Part shown: positions 56,323 through 64,000 of the stretch, piece by piece
Layout: the number at the start of each line of letters is the position of its first letter
How positions within the stretch are numbered: position 1 is the first letter of the stretch
Position numbers and translations under genes: made by a program
Assembly (NCBI GenBank): GCA_014529385.2
Contig: CM043956.1
Span: forward strand, 92,712,221-92,776,220
DNA length: 64,000 bases
Origin: Adiantum capillus-veneris
Lineage: Eukaryota; Streptophyta; Polypodiopsida; Polypodiales; Pteridaceae
Direction of reading: 5' to 3'
Notes under the pieces: model-generated
The model's input: only the letters and a program-made list of their open reading frames with translations
The model's database searches: none
Told to the model about the DNA's origin: nothing

Positions 56323-57247
56323 GTAAACTATAGACATGCACAAAGCATGGCAAGAATTTGGGAAAATTTTGATAGAGTTTCCCTTGAATCTTGAGAAAAA
56401 TCTCAAAAATCTCACCAAAATCACATAAACTATGAACAGACACTCAATGTCTCCGTAGTAAAACCACATATGGTATACATAAACTGCCAAAAGCCTAGCA
56501 ATCTAGCTCATTCCTGAATGAGTGGCTATGGACAAATGTACCTATCCAAAATCCTTGTAAACTTGTGAATCTGTCACCTACGAGCTGTAACTAACTCACT
56601 CAATATTCGCATAAATATACATAGAAAAATCACATAAAACCATGCTCAAACTACTCTCTCAAGTGACCCACATAGTCATACATGAGTGCTACCAAGTGTG
56701 CCACATAACTTGTATTGGAAAGAAATGCAACCTGAGCAAAATGTTGAATCTAGCACACTACCTTGTTGGTTGGAAAACTTGTTAACCAAAAATCAGACAC
56801 TAAGAACAACCAGCCACATGTGGCCGTAAAGACCATCCAAAACCCAAACTTGCTCGTGGAATCCAAATTTTGGAGCCGTATGTGTCTAAAATTTGTTGCC
56901 AAGGTAGAATCGTCAAAGCCAAAATCATCGAGGAGACAACATCAGAGCCAATCCACTCCAAATGCAGGCTAGAGGAGAGCCAATGATGCTCTCTCTTGAT
57001 ACGTCTCTTGCTAAGTCAAAGCCAGGATGTTGAGATGAGTTTGTAGGAGCCAAATTGCTGTGGAATGGGCATGGGAGGCGAGCCAATGCGAGGAGATGCC
57101 GAAGGAGAATAGCCGATGTTGAGGCTCTTGAGCTATGATCCAATTGTTGAGTGTGCATGCATAGATGCATGCATGCGTGTGGGGGAAGGAGAGGAGCAGG
57201 AGAGCCTGTGTTGTCAAAGTCGATGATGCAAAAGTGTACAGACCAAG

Positions 57248-57249
<2 letters not shown>

Positions 57250-57302
<53 letters not shown>
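57250..57302. repeat. (GA)n microsatellite
   Basis: Uninterrupted GA tract of about 26 units. Confidence 0.95.
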
Positions 57303-57304
<2 letters not shown>

Positions 57305-59708
57305 TCTTGAACGAACCAACCTTGGCAAAAAATAACTAATGTACAATACAATGGGGGCTGAGGGTTGCTTATATAGCAACCATAGTAAAGTGCCCCAGCT
57401 AGACTTTGACAAATAAGTAAAATCAATACCTAAAAGCCATAGTAAATAATGGGATCACATTGGGCATTTCACTTGAGATGCCAAAACTCTAACACCCTCT
57501 CTGCAACTCATAGTGTAAATAAATAGTGAGACCAAGTCAATGAAGAAGCCACCATGGACACCCCAGCAAAGGATCCTTTCCATTGGATACACCTTGATTA
57601 TGCTACCCTCAACTTTGTACCTTAAAAAGAATGCCATCTTGAGCATCATTTGCCTTGTAGAAAATTGATATGTAGACCACACTACGTCCAAGAATCCCCA
57701 TTCATGAACTATGAACACATCATGTCCAAAATTTTCTAGACAATGAACTTTGAAACACATTCTATCCATAGTCGACCAACAACAATGAATTGGTGCACTC
57801 ATCCATAGTGTTTTAGATACGTTTGTTTGGTTCCTTGCCAGCTGCATGTGCATTGAACTCCGACCTATGGGTTCAAACACCGATAACTTGAACTCCAACA
57901 CAAGGGTTCAAATTAATTATACGTAGCACTTCTTTTCCCTCTCTGCCACTCACAAGCCTCTCTCTCGCAGAAGCTAGTGGCGACAACTACCCTCTGACTA
58001 GAAATATGGTGTTGTGGCCATTGTGGTTGCCATCACGTTGTCAGGCATTTTTGGATGAGTATAAAGTCACTAAGTCGTGCCAAAAAGCTTGCCCACTAGC
58101 CTCATGTATATATGTGTACATAGCTCTGCAAGTTTTGGAAGTGGCCCTATAAAAATTCATGTACAAAGGTGTGATTTTTCCGAGCTTGTGTGCTGATATT
58201 TTGGATTGTTCAAGTCCCCAAAACATGGTTTTTAATAAATATTTTCACCCGTGCTTTATAGCTCGTGAATCGAACTTGTACATCATGAGTTATGAGCACC
58301 CGAAGTGGGCGGTCTCAACTTAGAAAGTGATTACGGGGTGCATGCGACAAAGGAAATTGGGCCAACTTGATAATTGGAATTAGAAATGTTGAGGCTTAAG
58401 AATTCTACATGTAGCCGAGATGATGGGCTTCGAGTCGTGTGTTACGGTGTGTCATTCGGTGATCGGAGCAGCAAGTTATGCTTGAGGAAAGTTCTCGGGG
58501 GATTCACCTTATATACAAAATGGGACGCCACTTGCGAGCGAACAACTTTGATAAAACCCCTATACATTACTCATAATAGGTAATATGACCCCCCTTTCTA
58601 TGCTTATATGATAATCAATGCATAAAACTATCATACCGCTATCTTACATATAAAATTTAGGTCTCACATGATCTAACTAAGTAAAACTAGTCAAAGAGCG
58701 TGTAGCGTAGTGATTGGAAACATACAAAAGAACCACTTCTGTTGATAACTAGATGTGCCATTAATGTGTCTTAGTTTGACTTTCAAACTATGTGCCCATT
58801 CAGCCTGCACTCTAGCTACTCGTCCAATTTGGACCCATCTAAATTACTCAAAAAACATGGTTATAAAGTTGTGTTAGGTTCTCCATGTAAATTTGCATCT
58901 ATACTAGGCTCAAGATGAAAATAAATGAGCTTCTACGATGTGTCTCTTTGGATGCCATTGCTTGGAGGCAATGACAAACATGTGCATGGGGGATGCTTAA
59001 AAGTTTTTCAAATAGCTTCAACTTGGAGGCTTCCTACCCAATGCAATCATTTTTTGCATCTTAAATTACATAGGTGCTCCAAAAACATTTAAAAATAGGA
59101 TAGGAAATGCAGATGGATGACTCATTGGGTTGTCTTCAAAAACCCAACCATCATCTTCAAACAGAACATATAGAACAAAGAAAAATAGGAGTTATTTATA
59201 GCCCATTGCTATTTGCTGTAAACGGTTTTCGTTATCATTTGACTATTTTACAAAAATAAGTTGTCAAAGGGCTAGGCCAAAGTTTCCAAATTTTCGTGGT
59301 TTTCGGAGATAGTTTGTTAAAATTACAATGTAAAATACCAATTTTGTCCAAAATTTCAAAATATATACCCCAAATCTTATGCTTCTAGGTTTAAAGTAAG
59401 ACGTATTTATCAAACTATCTACAGTTAGAAATTTTCAAAAGGGTCATCTTTTTTACGTTATTATTATGGACCCAATAACTTACAAATCCACCAAGCTATG
59501 TCACCAACTATAAAAGAGAGCAAAGATGCAACATGCCGAGGATCCAACAAAACTCCTCACAACTCAATCCTTCCCACGTTGGGAGAATTGGGGAGCCACC
59601 CTTTACTTCAAAATTTCAATTACACCATAAATCAATGAAATAATACTTAGAGGGTGCATCAAGTATGTGCCCCATAAGCCAAAACCACAGCTCTAAGACA
59701 TCCAAGGG

Positions 59709-59840
59709 TAGATCGGTGCTATCACGTGTGCATGTTGCCAAAGAACATAAGGATCCTACGAATACATATAATCCGTGTAGTAGATTGGTGCTATCAGGTG
59801 TGCTTGTTGCTAAGGAACATAAGGATCCTACGAATACATA
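59709..59840. repeat. Tandem duplication, 72-bp period
   Basis: tagat-ggtgctatca-gtgtg through gaacataaggatcctacg and aatacata is present twice with a few changes. Confidence 0.88.
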
Positions 59841-59938
59841 TCCCAAAGTTTTTGATTCTCATGATATGGATGGTCCTCAACCATGCATATATAATGGGAG
59901 CTTTGATACGTAAAATGGATAGAGAGACAAGTTTCTTT

Positions 59939-60111
59939 CATGGTGATATTTACAAGGAGTTGGCAACTAGTAAATGAAAACTGTGTTTATGAGGCAATGT
60001 CCACTAGGCCATGTGTTACCTAAAACGCATGGTGATATTGACAAGGAGTTACTAGTCAATGAAAACTATGTTTATGAGGCCATGTCCACTAGGCCGTGTG
60101 TTATTTAAAAC
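59939..60111. repeat. Tandem duplication, 89-bp period
   Basis: catggtgatatt-acaagg through tgtccactaggcc and gtgtta is present twice, with small indels. Confidence 0.88.
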
Positions 60112-60273
60112 ACACTGGAATTTTAATTGATTATAAAGCTAAATGTTGTGGCTTATCACCCTTAGATATGCACTAAAGTGTGATATGCACTTTGAACAAG
60201 TGTCTTTAATGCAAATTAAATGGTAGTCAAGGAACAAAGTCGTGCTCAAAAGATAGTGCTTTAAGAGTTTTTC

Positions 60274-60367
60274 CTTTTCAAAAATGTACATAGATTAAGT
60301 AGGTTGACGAGTCTAGAACGCTTTTCAAAAATGTACATAGATTAAGTAGGTTGACGAGTCTAGAACG
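60274..60367. repeat. Tandem duplication, perfect 47-bp unit
   Basis: Copies 60274-60320 and 60321-60367 (cttttcaaaaatgtacatag to gagtctagaacg) appear identical. Confidence 0.93.
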
Positions 60368-60645
60368 CTATTAAAATTGAAGCATAACTTGAACTTGAAG
60401 TATAGCTATGAAGGAAAAAATGTATAATCACTAGAATAAGAGCATAAGATGTGTAACCTACCAAACTCTCTTTTCTAAATCTCCAAATTAGGTCTCCCTA
60501 ATCTCAGGAAAAAAAAATTCGAAACATATTAAATGCATAAATGAAGGGTGAGTTTAGAAAACGAAAAGACAAATGAAGATAGAAAGTCAAAAGACCTTTT
60601 GTGTCCATATAAATAGGTGTTTCTCTGTTCTTTTTTTTTTTTACA

Positions 60646-60649
<4 letters not shown>

Positions 60650-60681
<32 letters not shown>
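60650..60681. repeat. (CT)n microsatellite
   Basis: Short uninterrupted CT tract following a T-run. Confidence 0.93.
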
Positions 60682-60684
<3 letters not shown>

Positions 60685-61135
60685 GTTGTATTCATCTTTC
60701 TTAGGTAATATTGTTGCAAATCTATGTGCTTCATCATTGCCTGCCATTATGTGCTATAAATTAACGCAATGTTTTTCTTGTTTTTGAGTGGAATCTTTGA
60801 ATTAAGAGCACCTTTTAAATTTTTTGAAATTACCTTTTAATTTTAGAGAAAGGTATGTATGTGAGAAAGCCAAAAATAAAATAAAATAGGATGTACGTTA
60901 ATGCATGTGATAGATAACATATGTAGCTAAAGGGTGTGAGCGAGTAGCTTGTGTGTCTTTGCAAAAGTAACTATATGTGAGCTTAGTATTTTTAGAGTAC
61001 TTATACAGGAAGTTTGAAGTACATGCAGGCGCATCCAACATACAGATTGAAATATTTTTATAGCTTTGTTGGTTCAAACCTCTCATGTCTTGTTAGGTTA
61101 GTATTGCCCCAATTGCATGTTCCATTTGAGTAATC

Positions 61136-62026
61136 TCCAAATCGTTTGACATGAAAGACATGGGTGAGGCAAGTCATGTACTTGGTATGCGCATTGAGAG
61201 AGACAGATCAAAGAAGTTGATTTGGTTATCTCAAACAGAGTATATTGACAAGGTTTTGCAACGTTTCAATATGGAGCAGGGAAAGGCATTGAGTGCTCCA
61301 TTGCCACCATATGTGAAACTTAGCAAACAAGATTGTCATGTGTCTGAGGAAGAACGGGCTGAAATGGATAAGATTCCATATGCGTCTGCAGTGGGTATTT
61401 TAATGTATGCAATGATTGCTACTCGCCCAGACATTGCATTTGCAGTGGGAGTAGTTAGTCGATACATGTCAAACCCAGGCAAGAAACATTGGGAGGCAGT
61501 GAAAGGAATATTGAGATACCTGAAAGCTACAAAGAGTATGCGTATATGCTATGGGAGTCAGGAGCTAAGTGTAAAGGGTTTTACAGACTCAGATGCAGGT
61601 GACTTAGACAATCGAACGTCTACGTCAGGGTATGTCTTTACATTGGCTGGTGGAGCAGTATCATGGCGTTCTAGATTACAAGACTGTGTTACTCAGTCTA
61701 CTATAGAGGTTGAATATGTTGCAGCATCAGAGGCATGCAAAGAATCAATTTGGCTTAGTCGACTAGTAACAGATTTGAGAATTGAAGAAGAGATGCCCGT
61801 GTTATATTGTGATAGTCAAAGTGCTATACAATTGGCTCGCAAGCCAGTTTATCACTCAAAGACAAAGCATGTGGATGTGAAGTATCATTTCATCAAGGAA
61901 ATGCTCGAGGATAAGCAACTTCAGCTAGTCAAAGTTCACACCACAAAAAATCCTGTTGATCTACTTACAAAAGGACTTCCCTCAGAGAGCTTTGCGCATT
62001 TTTGCAAGCAGTTAGGTGTAGGGTAG
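61136..62026 (+). pseudogene. Copia RT end and RNase H, open frame
   Basis: The 291-codon frame from ATG 61151 (in frame back to about 61136) is uninterrupted. It has LGMRIERDRSKKLIWLSQTE, APLPPYVKLSKQDC, YASAVGILMYAMIATRPDIA and FAVGVVSRYMSNPGKKHWEA of the connection region. RNase H follows with KGFTDSDAGDLDNRTSTSGY, LYCDSQSAIQLARKPVYHSK and KHVDVKYHFIKEMLE, ending VDLLTKGLPSESFAHFCKQL. The RNase H Asp residues are present, but Glu is found in TIEVEY rather than the common TTEAEY. It is a decapitated element piece, not a gene, although its openness suggests a recent origin. Confidence 0.9.
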
Positions 62027-62115
62027 TACATCACTTCTCTACATCTCTTGTATATTTGCTTGTATAGTAGCTTCTCTCACACTTAAAGTACCACATTGGA
62101 CTTTAAGTGGGAGGT

Positions 62116-62312
62116 TGTTGGGGTATAAAGCCCAATGTGGTCGCCCAGGTAAGTGGGCGGGCCGCCAGGTATGTACATATATTCTTTTGTAAAAACCTAA
62201 TAAGAAATCACTATGCTCTACACATTACAGTAGAGTGAGTTCACCATATCGTCGTGCTCTTCTTCTTGCACTCTCTCTCGCGTCACACTTCCGCTCGTAC
62301 TCCTTCAGAACA
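62116..62312 (+). repeat. 3' LTR of the plus-strand copia fragment
   Basis: It starts TGTTGGGGTATAAAGCCC right after the polypurine tract. The end at …CCTTCAGAACA (62312) is chosen by the CA rule, as there is no partner LTR to confirm it. Confidence 0.65.
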
Positions 62313-62551
62313 TACATACTCGGACCTCTCTAGATGCTTTGGACATAGTAGTCATCACCAACATAACTTCCTTTAGCATAGGTTGTGAAAGAGGTATCAA
62401 TCACCATGAACATGCCCACCAATTAGTCAAGGTGCCACACTCAAAAATCGATGTAGCAAGAAAAGGCTCATGTGAGAATTACAAAAGATAGACCTTTGGC
62501 TATTGTAAGGAGGAAGAACTTCATGTGTACAGGCTAAAGAATTACAACTAC

Positions 62552-62874
62552 TGTTAGGATCAAGTAAAGCTCAAAATGAAGATTCAGACTCGGCAGTGTA
62601 TTCAATTTGCAGATTCAGACTCAGCAGTCTGTCAGATTTAGACTCAATAGTCTGCAGAATTAGACCCAGCAATAAAGTGATGGAGATGCACACAACAGAA
62701 GTTAGAGATGGAGAGGATAGCTTCAACATAGCATTTGTGGGCACAAAGGGGTTGTATCTCTTTAGGTTTTTTCCTTATAGATATAGTGTAGGATTAGACA
62801 ACCACCCGATAAGGGTGCAAATATACAACCGCCTCATAACAATGCGAATGGGCACGTGGCCATTTATCCCAACA
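62552..62874 (-). repeat. 3' LTR of the minus-strand copia element
   Basis: It runs from TGTTAGGATCAAG to TTTATCCCAACA, with the polypurine tract (minus TTTAGGTGGAAGGT) at 62875-62888. It contains about four imperfect ~30-bp repeats of cagattcagactcagcagtc at 62580-62680. Confidence 0.8.
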
Positions 62875-62962
62875 ACCTTCCACCTAAAGGCAACGTGCCT
62901 ACAGTGGAGAAAAGAATCAACTATGCACAAAGTTGAAAACACCTATATATGTCCAACCCCCA

Positions 62963-63692
62963 TCATGTGTCGGCAATAAGCAAACTTTTGAGCTGGAAGA
63001 CCCTTCGTGAGAAGGTCTGCATGATTATCATTTGTATGTACCTTGACAAGATCAATGCTCTACTATCAAGTACATCCCAAATAAAGTGATACTTCACTTG
63101 TATGTGCTTTGTCTTTGCATAAAAAAGAGAATTTTGAGCTAGCATGGTAGCACTCTCACTGTCAGAATGGAGAATTGAAATTTTTGAGATACCAAGCTCT
63201 CCCACCAAGCGTGAAAGCCACCTTGCATGCTTGAGTAGTAACATATTGAGCCTCTGTAGTAGACAATGAAACACACTTTTGTAGCCTAGATTTCCAAGAG
63301 GCTGCTACCTCTGTGAACATGAATGCATACCCTGAAGTAGACTTCTTGCAGTCTGCATGACTAACATAGTCTACATTTGTAAAGCCCGCCACATATGGAT
63401 TTTGCTTGCCAAAGTAGATGCACAAATCCTTTGTGCGCTTGAGATACCTCATGATACCCTCCATTGTTTCCCAATGTTTTTTGCTGGGATTTGCCATGTA
63501 CTTGTTAACCACTCCCACCGCAAATGCAATAACAGAATGTGTAGCCACCATAGCATACATCAAACTACCAACATATGAAGCATACATAATCTTGGTCATT
63601 TTAGCCTTTTCATCATCAGATGTAGGGTTGTTTGTTGCATTAAGTTTCACATATGGAGGTAATGGTACACCAATTGCTTTCCCCCCCTTCAT
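62963..63692 (-). pseudogene. Copia RNase H and connection region, frameshifted
   Basis: The frame from 63692 gives GVPLPPYVKLNATNNPTSDD, YASYVGSLMYAMVATHSVIA, KYMANPSKKHWETMEGIMRY, AGFTNVDYVSHADCKKSTSG and SLSTTEAQYV. A shift near 63240 moves reading to the frame with WLSRLVGELGISKISILHSD and KTKHIQVKYHFIWDVLDSRA. The TD motif of RNase H is changed to TN (GFTNVDY), so catalysis is probably lost as well. Confidence 0.87.
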
Positions 63693-64000
63693 ATGGAAAC
63701 GTCCAAAATCTTGGATACATATTCCTGCTGCGATAGATAAAGGAGACCTTTTGACGTGTCCCTGAATATACGCATTCCAAGAATATGATTGGCCTCACCG
63801 AGATCCTTCATATCAAAATTGTTGTGTAGGCTTTGCCTCAACATGTCCAATGTATGAACATTCCGACCTGCAATCAGCAGTGATCAATCTGACTCCGGTT
63901 GAACCCTCGAGATTGCATGAATGTATCAAATTTTTGATACCATTCCCAAGGTGCCTGTTTCAACCCATACGGACTCTTTTTGAGTTTACATACCATCTTT
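63693..64000 (-). pseudogene. Copia reverse transcriptase, YVDD block missing
   Basis: From the window edge the frame reads KMVCKLKKSPYGLKQAP, WYQKFDTFMQSRGFNRSQID, HC. It then passes directly to LIAGRNVHTLDMLRQSL, NNFDMKDLGEANHILGM in another phase. The stretch of about 30 residues that normally bears the YVDD catalytic box is absent. Confidence 0.8.

Larger units (their letters stand above)
55514..61130. other. AT-rich non-coding stretch
   Basis: No gene is supported. It holds a possible SINE (56130-56322), a GA microsatellite, a CT microsatellite and three tandem duplications (59709-60367). Translated open frames are short and lack domains. Confidence 0.55.
61131..62312 (+). mobile_element. 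5'-truncated Ty1/copia fragment with 3' LTR
   Basis: Only the last part of RT, the RNase H and one LTR remain. The coding frame enters at the SKSFDMKDMGEASHVLGM block, which normally follows the YVDD box, so everything upstream is gone. The polypurine tract (aagtgggagg, about 62106-62115) and a ~197-bp LTR follow. Confidence 0.88.
62552..64000 (-). mobile_element. Ty1/copia element, 3' part, running off the window
   Basis: Minus-strand RT, RNase H, polypurine tract and 3' LTR are visible. The rest lies beyond 64000. It belongs to the same lineage as 61131-62312 (shared PLPPYVKL, MYAM-AT, FAVGVV--YM-NP-KKHWE). The two elements point at each other with 240 bp between their LTRs. Confidence 0.88.

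Noticed and set aside
1-64000. tRNA or rRNA genes
   Set aside because: Apart from primer-site complements and one SINE-like head, I saw no cloverleaf-compatible A/B box pair with acceptor stems, and no rRNA sequence.

Overview
This 64 kb window looks like plant nuclear DNA from a large, repeat-rich genome. Almost every recognisable feature is a transposable element. Diagnostic signs are Ty3/gypsy and Ty1/copia elements primed by plant initiator tRNA-Met (TGGTATCAGAGC), an Athila/Tat-type primer site, a plant-type L1-like LINE with a C-terminal zf-RVT domain, long CT/GA microsatellites and long AT-rich non-coding stretches. No bacterial gene organisation is present. A seedless plant such as a fern is my guess for the source, but the sequence alone cannot settle it.

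Region 1 (1-25266) is a tandem array of one non-autonomous LTR element on the minus strand. Its LTRs are about 1.35 kb (TGTCAGGTGC...CACGTGACA) and its interiors only about 0.7 kb, with a tRNA-Met primer site, a short gag-like ORF and a polypurine tract but no pol. The order is LTR A, interior 1, LTR B, interior 2, LTR C, interior 3, LTR D, two scrambled part-units, LTR E. Four younger insertions interrupt it. They are a chromodomain Ty3/gypsy element (179-6640), two probable solo LTRs (8338-10294 and 10781-12217) and a near-complete LINE (14892-21756). Each has TG/CA ends and a target-site duplication (TSD), or a poly-A tail plus TSD.

Region 2 (25267-39280) is mostly AT-rich and non-coding. 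It holds the only plausible host-gene piece, a kinase-like exon at 26598-27230. It also holds a truncated minus-strand copy of the same LINE family, decayed retroelement traces, poly-G tracts, CT/GT microsatellites and a strong 107-bp hairpin at 32453-32559.

Region 3 (39286-55508) is a large Athila/Tat-like element, called H here. It has a 5' LTR, a primer site, a leader with seven palindromes spaced about 283 bp apart, gag/protease-like reading frames and a 5'-truncated 3' LTR, all bracketed by the TSD ATCAC. Two elements are nested in its reading frames. Element X (42979-48225, TSD CAATT) has 126-142 bp LTRs and no visible pol. The other is a Ty1/copia element (48726-53428, TSD AGGAT) that has lost its zinc knuckle and protease. 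Removing both restores adjacency of the H coding segments.

Region 4 (55514-64000) is AT-rich, with a possible tRNA-derived SINE, a GA microsatellite and three neighbouring tandem duplications. Two copia 3' fragments of one lineage then face each other tail to tail (61131-62312 plus strand; 62552-64000 minus strand, running off the window). No tRNA, rRNA, CRISPR or intact transposon reading frame was found.
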